Virus record (IMG/VR): IMGVR_UViG_3300005613_000027
Span: 1 to 64,000 of that record
DNA length: 64,000 bases
Source of the DNA: a virus
Direction: 5' to 3' (one strand)
The notes under the pieces: generated by a model
Database searches by the model: none
Seen by the model: the letters and a program-made list of their open reading frames with translations, nothing else
Told to the model about the DNA's origin: nothing
Translations under genes and position numbers: made by a program
Part shown: positions 48,968-57,457 of the stretch, in pieces
How the letters are laid out: every line of letters begins with the position of its first letter
How positions within the stretch are numbered: position 1 is the first letter of the stretch

Positions 48968-49966
48968 CTATAGCTGTGACGCTAAAAGACATCCGTGCGC
49001 AACAGCGGTCATTGGATCTTCCGCTTCTCTCACTTCACTTATTTCTAATGGAAAATTCACAGTTTTTAAACTTTCTTTTATTTTCCTAGTAAACCCTTTA
49101 GCCCTAGCTAAACCACCTGAAACAATTATTGGCACTGGGTCTCTGAAAATAGGTAGCTCCTTTTCTCTTCTACCAAGTTCATACACAATATTTTGTAAAG
49201 TGTAAGTAATAACTGAATTGTAATACACAGCAACAGCTTCCATAATCTGATTACTCGGTTTGAATAAATCTACACCTGCTTCTTTTTCTAACTGCACCAA
49301 ACTAGGAGAAACATCCAATGCCTCACCTACAGATTGGTCTATGAAATCTCCTGCTTTAGTCATACTAAATTCAATTAAAGGATCTCCTTGGTGGATTACA
49401 GCCACATTACACATCCCAGCTCCATAAGAAAGACATATACCAGTAAGCCCGTCTTCAAGTAGCTCGGACAATGCTATGGCAAAACCCTCATTGATTGGTG
49501 ACGCCACATACCCCATTTCATTTAAATACATGTTCATAATTTCTGTGTGGTACACAATATTAAAAACTGCATCTATCGGTTTAGCAGGCACTGAATAAAT
49601 AACCACATCACCCTTATTACCATTACCTAGTAAACTTTTTATAATTAGTTTAAGCATAGGTAATGAGGCTTTCTCTTTGGGTGATATAATGCCTTTTTTT
49701 AATGGACGCCTTGCTACATCATTTCTTTCTATAGCAATCTCAAGGGCATCTTCACCCACCACTGTAAAAGCGCCATCAGAATTGGTTATGAAATTACAAC
49801 CTCGTTTTTCTAATGACAATCTAATACTATTTTTGTTTACTTCTGATTTAGGCACTATCGTATAGAAAGCATCCCTTTCCATTTTGAAAACCACTTTATC
49901 GTCGGCATCAAGCATTCCTGCTACCAACATATTTGTACCTATATCTAAACCTTTACTTCCAGACAT
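48968..49966 (-). CDS. Actin-like ATPase
   Basis: This 332-residue protein has the actin/Hsp70-type nucleotide fold: phosphate-1 LDIGTNMLVAG (residues 6-16), the second phosphate loop ICLSYGAGMCNVAVI (~177-191), the connect region INEGFAIAL, and the adenosine motif IIVSGGLARAKGF (~286-298). It resembles bacterial and phage actins such as ParM and MamK relatives. It may build filaments that position phage DNA or particles, or segregate a plasmid-like genome. It is adjacent to a long coiled-coil gene in one operon. Confidence 0.8.
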   Translation of the reverse strand: MSGSKGLDIGTNMLVAGMLDADDKVVFKMERDAFYTIVPKSEVNKNSIRLSLEKRGCNFITNSDGAFTVVGEDALEIAIERNDVARRPLKKGIISPKEKASLPMLKLIIKSLLGNGNKGDVVIYSVPAKPIDAVFNIVYHTEIMNMYLNEMGYVASPINEGFAIALSELLEDGLTGICLSYGAGMCNVAVIHQGDPLIEFSMTKAGDFIDQSVGEALDVSPSLVQLEKEAGVDLFKPSNQIMEAVAVYYNSVITYTLQNIVYELGRREKELPIFRDPVPIIVSGGLARAKGFTRKIKESLKTVNFPLEISEVREAEDPMTAVAHGCLLASQL

Positions 49967-49984
49967 AATTCTTCCTCCTTTTTC

Positions 49985-51337
49985 TTATCCATTCGCCTTA
50001 GGAAGTTTACCCATCAAACTTCTTAATCTCTCTACCTTACTCTGTACTTCGACCTCTGACTCTGATTTTTCTTCCTTTATATTTATATGCGATTCTAAAC
50101 CTTCACCAGCATCCTTCTTCAAAGGATCAATAAACGTAGTTTCCATCTTAGGCCTATTAGTTTCCAGTTCAAGTTGAGCTTCTGCGTTCGAAAGAGCGAA
50201 CGTTAAATCTTCAATCTTTCTAGTCTGTTTCTTCAATAAAGCAGTAACATCCTCATCAGTTTTGAATTTAACTTTCTCTTTTAATGTTCTGATCTCACCT
50301 TTTTTCTTTTCTATCTCAAGCTTAAATTTATTTATCTCTTTATTGTGCCGCGCGTTAATTTTATCCTTTTCTGATGCCATCATTGCTAATTCAGCTTTCA
50401 GCTTCTTTGGTTCTTCTGATTTAGAACTGCTTTCCAATTTCTCATATTTTTGCTTTAATTCATTTAATTCGGAAGTTATTTTAGACAACTCTTTTTCTGC
50501 TACATTCCTTTTTTCTCTTGATTCATCCAACTTTTTTTGTAAAACATCGGCTTTATCTTCTAACTCCTTATAATCGAAACTACCTACTTTTGAAGCCATT
50601 TTTGTTAATTCAGTTTGTAATTTAACCTGTTGTTTCTTAGAATCATCTAATTTTTTCTGTAATTCTTTGGACCCTTTTATCTTGGCGCCACGTTTAAATT
50701 CTGTAAACTTATTTACCAACTCAACTCTATTATGCTCGGTATCTGATAATTGTTGTTCAAGCGTCGCCTTTTCAGATTTAATATTATTTAGCTGTGCTTC
50801 TAATTCAGTTTTTTCAGATTCCAAAATTCCTATTTGATCTTGAGCCTCATTTTTTCTAACTCTCATGTTCTTTACTTCATTGACTAATCTGTCTTCATTA
50901 GCTTGTAAAGAACTTACTCTATCTTTAAATTCTAATTTTTTAGATTTAGCCTCTTCTAATTCTTTTTGAAGACCTACTTGATATATCTCTAAATTTTTTA
51001 TTTGCTCTAAAAGATCACTTTCATTCTTTTTCAAAGCATCTGTAGCAACACGTAATTCTTTAATCTCCTGTTTATTACCTTCCTGTACTTCTTTTACAGC
51101 AGAAGCTACGGCCCGTCTAATTTCGTCATCGACTTGCTCACCAGTATACTCTGCCTCAGACACTTTCTTAAGAGCTAATTCTTCGGTTAACCGTCTAACT
51201 TCCTCCCTTAAATACACAACTAACTCTGATGTTTGAGTTGCCATTGTTTTCTGGCGTCTCTGTAAATCCCTTGGCCCGCCGCTAAGTAATTTTCTACCGT
51301 CAGGCTTTTGAAATTCTTTATCATATTTCATTACCAC
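49985..51337 (-). CDS. Long coiled-coil protein paired with the actin gene
   Basis: This 450-residue protein is nearly all heptad coiled coil from residue ~35 to ~400 (KKNESDLLEQIKNLEIYQVG, EKTELEAQLNNIKSEKATLE). A short C-terminal tail follows with a helix (KVERLRSLMGKLPKANG). The start is GTG at 51337, with AGGAGG 9 bases ahead. It lies 18 bases before the actin-like gene, so it may be a filament-binding, nucleating or tethering partner. No family is assigned. Confidence 0.7.
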   Translation of the reverse strand: MVMKYDKEFQKPDGRKLLSGGPRDLQRRQKTMATQTSELVVYLREEVRRLTEELALKKVSEAEYTGEQVDDEIRRAVASAVKEVQEGNKQEIKELRVATDALKKNESDLLEQIKNLEIYQVGLQKELEEAKSKKLEFKDRVSSLQANEDRLVNEVKNMRVRKNEAQDQIGILESEKTELEAQLNNIKSEKATLEQQLSDTEHNRVELVNKFTEFKRGAKIKGSKELQKKLDDSKKQQVKLQTELTKMASKVGSFDYKELEDKADVLQKKLDESREKRNVAEKELSKITSELNELKQKYEKLESSSKSEEPKKLKAELAMMASEKDKINARHNKEINKFKLEIEKKKGEIRTLKEKVKFKTDEDVTALLKKQTRKIEDLTFALSNAEAQLELETNRPKMETTFIDPLKKDAGEGLESHINIKEEKSESEVEVQSKVERLRSLMGKLPKANG

Positions 51338-51352
51338 AACGAAATTCCTCCT

Positions 51353-51943
51353 TTACTCCCTCTTGTACTCCACACTATCTATAAGACCATATTCCTTCGC
51401 CTCTTCTGGCGTCATATAAAAATCACGTTCCATATCGATCTTTATTTTCTCTAGGTCTTGACCAGTTTTTTCGGCATAATGCTCTGCCATTTTAGCATGT
51501 AATCTTGTTACCTGTTTGTATGTAACTTTTAAATCACCATATTTACCGCTAACTCCGCCGGATAATTCGTGTATCATAATGTTAGCATTAGGTAACGCAT
51601 ATCTTTTTTCTTTAGTTCCAGCACACAAAATAAAACTACCAGCACTTGCTATAGTTCCATATCCAACAGTAATAATATCTGGTTTAATATACTGCATTGT
51701 ATCATATATAGCATACATAGCATCAATCTCACCACCACGCGAATTGACATACATACAAATATCTTTATCTGGATCATCTGCTTCTAAAAATAAAAGCTGA
51801 GCCACAATACTATCAGCCATATCAGGCTTAAATTCTCCGCTCAGAAAGATTATTCTATCTTTCAACATCCTTGAATATAAATCATAAACCTTCTCTTGAT
51901 TATTTTCCCCTTTTTCTATAACTAACGGTATTCTATAAGACAT
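51353..51943 (-). CDS. ClpP-like serine protease
   Basis: This 196-residue protein matches ClpP: MYVNSRGGEIDAMYAIYDTM, catalytic Ser in GTIASAGSFIL (S100), His in MIHELSGGVSGKYGD (H125) and Asp in KIDMERDFYMT (D174). All three triad residues are present. It may work with a host Clp ATPase on phage or host proteins. A separate prohead protease candidate exists near the portal, so a capsid role is less likely. Confidence 0.9.
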   Translation of the reverse strand: MSYRIPLVIEKGENNQEKVYDLYSRMLKDRIIFLSGEFKPDMADSIVAQLLFLEADDPDKDICMYVNSRGGEIDAMYAIYDTMQYIKPDIITVGYGTIASAGSFILCAGTKEKRYALPNANIMIHELSGGVSGKYGDLKVTYKQVTRLHAKMAEHYAEKTGQDLEKIKIDMERDFYMTPEEAKEYGLIDSVEYKRE

Positions 51944-51983
51944 AATTCTTCTCCTTTTCCTCTATTATTATATGGTTACATTA

Positions 51984-52781
51984 TTAAGCGTTGGCTGTTC
52001 CAGTCATACTGCTACGAGCAACCGTTACATCACCAAAGTCAGTTGCGTTACCTGGAGTTGAAATCGTAATATAATCTATAACATTAGTAGCACCACTAGA
52101 TCCACTACCGCCGCCAAATGTTCCTCTATCATTGGTGCCATTAGAAGCTGGGCCGCCAGTATGCCTTATTCCAGTTAAATCACCAAAGTCAGTCGCATCT
52201 CCTAAAGATGATATTGTGATGTAATCCATAACATCAATTTTAACAGTTGTGTTGCCTCCTGCAAATACACCTCTATTATTTGTCGTATTTGATGTTGCCA
52301 TTAAATAATCACGCGCTACTGTCATATCACCAAAATCATTCGCATCTCCAGTAGATGATATGGTTATGTAGTCTATAACATTCGTACCAGCATTACCCTT
52401 ACCGTGCCACACAGCTCTATCATTAGCGCCGTTTGATGTTGCAGCTGGATATGATTTAGTTGTTGTTAAATCTCCAAAATCAGTAGCATCCCCAGTAGAT
52501 GATATGGTTATGTAGTCTATAACATTACTTGTGCCTGTGCCACCAGCAAACACACCTCTGTCTCCAGGAGGTACAACATAAGAAATAGGTGACACACTAC
52601 CAAATCCTAATACTTCTCCAACACTATCTCTTGCAATAACTGTCTTGGTGCCTGATTCCAAACTATCAACCTCATATACGCCAACAGATTCTTCCGTATT
52701 GGATTCTACAGTCCAATCACTTTCTTTAATTATAATAACTCGTGAAGCATTTTCTAAAGTTCCTGAAATTTTATATGGCAT
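51984..52781 (-). CDS. Adhesin-like propeller protein, PYKISG anchor, 4 FAGG repeats
   Basis: In this 265-residue protein, residues 1-70 are the shared anchor (MPYKISGTLENASRVIIIKE, SDWTVESNT, TKTVIARDSVGEVLGFG). Then come four ~45-residue repeats of DRGVFAGGxxTNVIDYITISSTGDATDFGDLTVAR, a kelch-like blade pattern found in phage receptor-binding proteins. Four blades would need oligomerisation or be a part propeller. It lies downstream of the methyltransferase gene. It is likely a virion adhesin. Confidence 0.75.
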   Translation of the reverse strand: MPYKISGTLENASRVIIIKESDWTVESNTEESVGVYEVDSLESGTKTVIARDSVGEVLGFGSVSPISYVVPPGDRGVFAGGTGTSNVIDYITISSTGDATDFGDLTTTKSYPAATSNGANDRAVWHGKGNAGTNVIDYITISSTGDANDFGDMTVARDYLMATSNTTNNRGVFAGGNTTVKIDVMDYITISSLGDATDFGDLTGIRHTGGPASNGTNDRGTFGGGSGSSGATNVIDYITISTPGNATDFGDVTVARSSMTGTANA

Positions 52782-52793
52782 TATTTTATCCTC

Positions 52794-53408
52794 CTAAAGA
52801 ATCCATCCTATTTGCCACTCATTTACAATCTTTTTGTAACCAACATTCTTCATAAAATCATTTACATAAGCACCCTTACCTATTTGCTCGTTCATATTAT
52901 CATCAACCAAAACTATTGCGCCAGATTTTAATTTTCCTAAAATTGCACATAATTCTTTAATGTGATGAAGCATTGATGGGTGTGCTGTTTGGGTGTTGCT
53001 CATAACTATGTCATATGAATCTAAATACACTAAATCTATATCTTTATCATAATCAAAATTCCATAAAAACTCTACACTATCTCCGTTGTGCACCTTTACT
53101 TTAGAACTTGTTATTTTTTCACACTTCTCACAAGCATCTTTGTTTATGTCTACAGTAAAAACCACACCATCGTAGTAGTTTACAAAATCATCAAATAACA
53201 AAGTGCTGTGCCCATCTCCTTCTATTGTGACTGCCCTGTAACAACCTGTTTCTACTATTGTGTAGAAATCCTGTCGTTTGAACTCTAACAACTCCATAAT
53301 CTTTCTAAAAGTTCTCTGTCTGGCTGCCAAACGCGGTCCATATTTATTATCAAATAAATCTAAAAATGAACTACTACTCTTAAATTCCTCTTTCGTAAAT
53401 CTATGCAT
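52794..53408 (-). CDS. SAM-dependent methyltransferase-like protein
   Basis: This 204-residue Rossmann-fold protein has IVETGCYRAVTIEGDGHST as a motif I variant, VFTVDINKDACEKCE as the acidic strand-2 end, NGDSVEFLWNF, DIDLVYLDSYD as motif IV, and SGAIVLVDDN later. It fits the Methyltransf_24-like class. The substrate may be a sugar or glycan, since a glycosyltransferase gene overlaps its start by 8 bases. Catalysis is not proven by motif alone. Confidence 0.7.
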   Translation of the reverse strand: MHRFTKEEFKSSSSFLDLFDNKYGPRLAARQRTFRKIMELLEFKRQDFYTIVETGCYRAVTIEGDGHSTLLFDDFVNYYDGVVFTVDINKDACEKCEKITSSKVKVHNGDSVEFLWNFDYDKDIDLVYLDSYDIVMSNTQTAHPSMLHHIKELCAILGKLKSGAIVLVDDNMNEQIGKGAYVNDFMKNVGYKKIVNEWQIGWIL

Positions 53409-54417
53409 TTACCCTTTCCTTTAATTCTTCATGAACATTATCAAAAGGCGGTTCCCATATACCAACTGTGTCTTGTCTAAATAATTTTACACTATCATAC
53501 CAGGGTGAATCTGTTCCAGGGAGTGCCCATGTATAGTAAGGTAAAATAGGTATTACTATCCAAGTGGGTTTCCCCATAGCAGCTGCTAAATGAGCTACTG
53601 AAGTACAAGAACTAATAATTAAATCCATATTTCCTATTGCTCCTGCTGTATCCTCCCAATCATTCAAATACTTGTCTAATGGAATAATATGATCTGGATA
53701 ACCCTTATTCCAATCCTTCTGTAAACTGTATGCTTGTATATTATCTACATTTACAGCATCAAACATTAACTTTTCTGGAAACAATCTAAACTGTTCGTGC
53801 TCGAAAGTTGGATTCCCTGACCAACGAACACCTACTTTTAGTTTAGGACTATTTACTACTAACCTAAACTTATCTATCGCTTCCTGACTCGCTGAGAGAT
53901 ATGTCTCTCCTGATAATGTTTCATATGTGGTACCCAATATATAAGGGGTACTCATTGATGGTGCCCAATAATCGTGGTACATCGCTAGTGCTGCTTTATA
54001 ATCTACTACAGCAGATGCGTAAGGTATTCTAGCAAACATTGATTTTAAACCATCACTGCACGCTACAGTTACTCTCCCACCACGTTCGCTTAATTCTTTT
54101 GCAAATCGCACATATACCATCTCGTCGCCGAAACCGGCTTCCATTGTGAATAATATATGCTCTCCGTTTAATTCCCTTCCATCATAAATGGGTTTATTAG
54201 TTCCTATATGTAAATTTCCCCAAATCTCTTCCCATCTACCTCTATTCATCAATTCAAAACCGTTATGAAGATCGCCACGCATCATCAAATACCACCCGCG
54301 ATTGAATGCCGATCTATTACAGTTGGGTCTCTCTTTTTCAAGTTGTTTACATATTTCCCATCCTCTTTCGAAATTTCCTTCTAATCCTACCTTTAATTGT
54401 TCATCTAATAAATCCAT
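53401..54417 (-). CDS. GT9/heptosyltransferase-like glycosyltransferase
   Basis: This 338-residue protein has an N-terminal ~75 residues of TPR-like helices (LEGNFERGWEICKQLEKERP, FNRGWYLMMRGDLHNGFELM). The GT-B catalytic part has TMEAGFGDEMVYVRFAKEL, KVGVRWSGNP, and a nucleotide-sugar site IISSCTSVAHLAAAMGKPTW. It likely glycosylates a phage protein or host surface glycan. It sits between the methyltransferase gene and a frameshifted adhesin gene, so adhesin glycosylation is a reasonable idea. Confidence 0.8.
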   Translation of the reverse strand: MDLLDEQLKVGLEGNFERGWEICKQLEKERPNCNRSAFNRGWYLMMRGDLHNGFELMNRGRWEEIWGNLHIGTNKPIYDGRELNGEHILFTMEAGFGDEMVYVRFAKELSERGGRVTVACSDGLKSMFARIPYASAVVDYKAALAMYHDYWAPSMSTPYILGTTYETLSGETYLSASQEAIDKFRLVVNSPKLKVGVRWSGNPTFEHEQFRLFPEKLMFDAVNVDNIQAYSLQKDWNKGYPDHIIPLDKYLNDWEDTAGAIGNMDLIISSCTSVAHLAAAMGKPTWIVIPILPYYTWALPGTDSPWYDSVKLFRQDTVGIWEPPFDNVHEELKERVNA

Positions 54418-54427
54418 TTAATTCTCC

Positions 54428-55742
54428 TTAATAAGACTTTAATGCCATCATATAAGATACACCAGCCTCTACACTAGTCCAATCTGTGTCAGAACCAATT
54501 TGTACTGGTGAAGAACGATATGTTTGATCTCCTTGAGCTAATTGACCATCACCGTTAGCCCCCCAAGCCCAGAGAGTTCCATCTGTCTTAATTGCCACCA
54601 TGTTAGAACTTCTCACTGAAATGCTATTCCAATCAGTTAAAACTCCTACCTGAACCGGAGAAGAAAGTTTCGTTTGATGACCTAATCCTAACTGTCCTTG
54701 TGTATTATAACCCCAGGTCCAGAGAGTTCCATCTGTTTTAATCGCCCCAGTAGCCCCTCCATTCATAGAAAGCTCACTCCAATCAGTTCCAGAGCCAACT
54801 TGTACTGGTGAGGAATAACTAGTAACATTATTCTGTCCTAATTGTCCTTCACTATTACTACCCCAAACCCAAAGAGTTCCGTTTGATCTTATTCCACCAG
54901 AATTTAAACCACCTGCTTCTATCTTTACCCAATCAGTTAAGGCTCCTACCTGAACTGGAGACGAGCGATCAACTATGTCTCCTAATGCCAATCCACCAGC
55001 ACTATTATTACCCCACATCCATAGAGTTCCATCTGTTTTAATTGTAGCTACGACACCGTTATCAGTACTAATATAATCCCAATCCGTTAAAGCTCCTATT
55101 TGAACTGGAGATGACCGCTGTACTGTGTCTCCTACACCCAACTGCCCATCAGTGTTATAACCCCAGGACCAAAGAGTCCCATCGGTCTTTTGTGCTATAT
55201 TGAAATAATCACCACCGGCTGTATCACTCCAATCAGTTAGAGAGCCAACTTGTGCTGGTGAAGAACGCCGGTCAATATCACCTAATCCTAACTGACCGTA
55301 CTCATTATAACCCCAGGTCCAGAGAGTTCCATCTGTTTTGATAACTGCTGAATGCATACCTACATGTGTATTTAGTATTTCCCAATCAGTCAAAGCCCCT
55401 ACTTGTACTGGTGAAGATCGTGGTGTTATATCTCCCAATCCTAATGTACCGTGTATATTCCAGCCCCATACCCATAATTCTTTTCCGGCGGGTATATATA
55501 GTATTGGAGTAATGTTTCCATATGACAGTATTTCAATATAGTATTGGAGTAATGTTTCCATATGACAGTATTTCATCTTCATTGGATTCAGCCACAACCA
55601 TCTTTGTTCCATCAACAAGATCTAACACCTCATAAGCACCTGAACCAGATATTACTGTATTAGATTCAATGCTCCAGTCACTCTCTTTTAAAACCATTAT
55701 ACGAGCAGTATCGTTTTTTGTTCCAGAAATTTTGTAAGGCAT
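54428..55742 (-). pseudogene. RCC1 adhesin split by a 40-bp tandem duplication
   Basis: The anchor (55742-55533; MPYKISGTKNDTARIMVLKE, ESNTVISGSGAYEV, DEILSYGNITPILY) and the propeller (54428-55618; ITPILYIPAGKELWVWGWN, then seven RCC1 blades with RSSPVQVGALTDW) are in different frames. An exact 40-bp tandem duplication lies between them. Remove one copy and they join as one protein of about 420 residues. The ribosome binding site AAGGAGG precedes the ATG. As written, the anchor ends 69 residues in, so the propeller is not made unless a shift, slippage or recombination restores the frame. Confidence 0.8.
55496..55575. repeat. Exact 40-bp tandem direct repeat
   Basis: Positions 55496-55535 and 55536-55575 are identical over 40 bases, with no mismatch, and diverge at both outer edges. 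As 40 is not a multiple of three, the duplication shifts the reading frame of the adhesin gene that contains it. Encoded residues are EILSYGNITPILY in both copies but in different frames. Both slippage in the phage and an assembly artefact could produce it. Confidence 0.95.
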
Positions 55743-56544
55743 TATCTTCCTCCTTATTTAAATATTTTCTTACTAAAGAAAAAGCAGTATGAGGATTAAC
55801 CCCGTACTGCTCTAAATACTCATGTGTACCAACATTTAGTTTACCTGTCATCTCCACGTCTCTTACTGCGTGAAGAAACGCTGTTTTCACATGTTCTTCA
55901 ATCTCAGATTTTTCCATATCAAGCTCATCCCAAACCTCAGGTATGTTGTAAGATTCTCTAATCTCATCGTATGCCTCTTGATACATTCCTATTTCTTTTA
56001 ACGCTCCTTCTATGTATATATTAGAATCACTGACATCAGCAGCGAGCTTCTGAATCCTAATATCCAACTCTTGAAGTTTAAAATCGAGTTCAGTTACATC
56101 TCCTTCTTCCTTAGCTTCTTCAATATCAACTATATCACTAACTAACTTCTGTCTTTTATATAAATATCTGTCTAGTTTTACTCTATTCTGACGAAGCTTA
56201 AAAATGTTTTCTTTCAATGCGCTACGCTTTCTTTCAATTTTAGCTAAACATTGCTTCATTCTCCTATAGGGTGATTGTGCAATCATATGCAGCGACATAA
56301 GTTTACCAGTCGCTTGAGAGTTCTGTTTACCGAACGCTCTAGTTGCTCTGTTTATTTCTGGCATTCTTGAAGCCACCAATGCCAATTTTTCTTCATCAAA
56401 TGTTTTAAAATCAATTAAGTCTTTCGCATTAGGATCGGCACCCCGTGTAGAAATCTGCATAAACACATTATCTTTATCAATCAATTCTTCTACCTTTAGT
56501 GCCAAGTCTCTAATCTCATTTGTAGTTGTTAAATCTTTAGTCAT
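55678..56544 (-). CDS. Long helical protein of unknown function
   Basis: This 288-residue protein starts MTKDLTTTNEIRDLALKVEE and is mainly helical and charged (IERKRSALKENIFKLRQNRV, QLKELDIRIQKL-like segments). Its 3' end overlaps the start of the adhesin gene by 65 bases, and the adhesin ribosome binding site (AAGGAGG) lies inside it. The protein may be a structural chaperone or a scaffold. No family is recognised. Confidence 0.6.
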   Translation of the reverse strand: MTKDLTTTNEIRDLALKVEELIDKDNVFMQISTRGADPNAKDLIDFKTFDEEKLALVASRMPEINRATRAFGKQNSQATGKLMSLHMIAQSPYRRMKQCLAKIERKRSALKENIFKLRQNRVKLDRYLYKRQKLVSDIVDIEEAKEEGDVTELDFKLQELDIRIQKLAADVSDSNIYIEGALKEIGMYQEAYDEIRESYNIPEVWDELDMEKSEIEEHVKTAFLHAVRDVEMTGKLNVGTHEYLEQYGVNPHTAFSLVRKYLNKEEDNALQNFWNKKRYCSYNGFKRE

Positions 56545-56546
56545 AT

Positions 56547-56777
56547 TTATAACTCCCTTTGTATAAAATCATTAATTATATTACTTAATGTCTCTAGATC
56601 TTCGTCAGCAACAACATTTTCTTCCCAAATTTGCATAATTCCAGAAGCAATATTATTCCAAACAACCATAATAGGAACGCCGTTCCAAACCGTGGTCACG
56701 AATGTCTGAAGACCTGTTGAATTTTTTATCTGCATCAACTGCTGTGCCATATACAAGTTAATATATGTTATTGCCAA
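56547..56777 (-). CDS. Small hydrophobic hypothetical protein, TTG start
   Basis: This 76-residue protein starts at TTG (56777) with AGAGGTG 6 bases ahead. A later ATG at 56750 has no binding site. There is a moderately hydrophobic middle (VTTVWNGVPIMVVWNNIASG) and an acidic C-terminal helix (VADEDLETLSNIINDFIQRE). It is the first gene after the operator-like palindrome. No family is recognised. Confidence 0.5.
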   Translation of the reverse strand: MAITYINLYMAQQLMQIKNSTGLQTFVTTVWNGVPIMVVWNNIASGIMQIWEENVVADEDLETLSNIINDFIQREL

Positions 56778-56883
56778 ACGCTACACCTCTAGACCTTTTT
56801 TCTGATTTGGGAAATCTTTGTAAATAAACTTTAGTTTAGTTACTTTTATATATTCTTAAAACCTTTTATATTATATATTCTTG

Positions 56884-56915
56884 GTTCAGAAAAACTGACT
56901 TCAGTTTAACTGAAC
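56884..56915 (-). promoter_or_regulatory. Tandem TTCAG-N5-CTGA operator with promoter-like -10
   Basis: GTTCAGAAAAACTGAC and CTTCAGTTTAACTGAAC are two adjacent imperfect palindromes of the form TTCAG-N5-CTGA, and together they form a larger 32-bp palindrome (13 of 16 positions matched). On the minus strand TATAAT lies at 56870-56875, so the pair would overlap a -35 region. It sits directly after the winged-helix gene. It could be a repressor site controlling the operon starting at 56777. Confidence 0.5.
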
Positions 56916-56920
56916 TCACT

Positions 56921-57382
56921 TTACATAAACTTTTCTAAGATAATTTCACCTTTTTGTTTAGCGAAATGTGTAAATACATATAAGTATTCATAAAAATGTG
57001 GTTCCCCACTATGAGTTCCAAATTCATAAGCCCAAACTCTCTTACCATGTAAAATTTCGGGTTGTTTTACTATAAATCCTTTTTCTTCGAGTGATCTTAT
57101 AGTGCTGGATACCCCACCCACACTTTTAAGTTCAAGAGTGTCTGCTATATTTTGTAGACTCCAACGCGCTACTAATTTATTTTTACCTATGAAATATTTT
57201 CTATATAAATAATTACAAAATTCATTTCTCATTTCCCCACGTAAAATCCAAGAACATAAATATAACCAAACTTTTCCTTCTGTGGATGTAAGCCATTTTA
57301 GAAATTTACCATCTCTTAAAAATCTCAAAGGTATTGGAAAATGTTGTTCTCTTTTTTGCCCTTTAAAATCATCTTGTTTCAT
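56921..57382 (-). CDS. Winged-helix DNA-binding protein
   Basis: This 153-residue protein has a wHTH near the middle: KVWLYLCSWILRGEM, SLQNIADTLELKSVGGVS and STIRSLEEKGFIVKQPEIL. Such folds occur in replication initiators and phage transcription factors. The C-terminal ~40 residues (YEYLYVFTHFAKQKGEI) might be a dimerisation part. It precedes the palindromic operator, which fits autoregulation or control of the next operon. Confidence 0.7.
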   Translation of the reverse strand: MKQDDFKGQKREQHFPIPLRFLRDGKFLKWLTSTEGKVWLYLCSWILRGEMRNEFCNYLYRKYFIGKNKLVARWSLQNIADTLELKSVGGVSSTIRSLEEKGFIVKQPEILHGKRVWAYEFGTHSGEPHFYEYLYVFTHFAKQKGEIILEKFM

Positions 57383-57457
57383 CGCCTATCTCCTTCCCCT
57401 TTTAATATAACCATTAAATCTTATTTGTCAAGTCCTTTTCTTAAAAAATTAAACATT

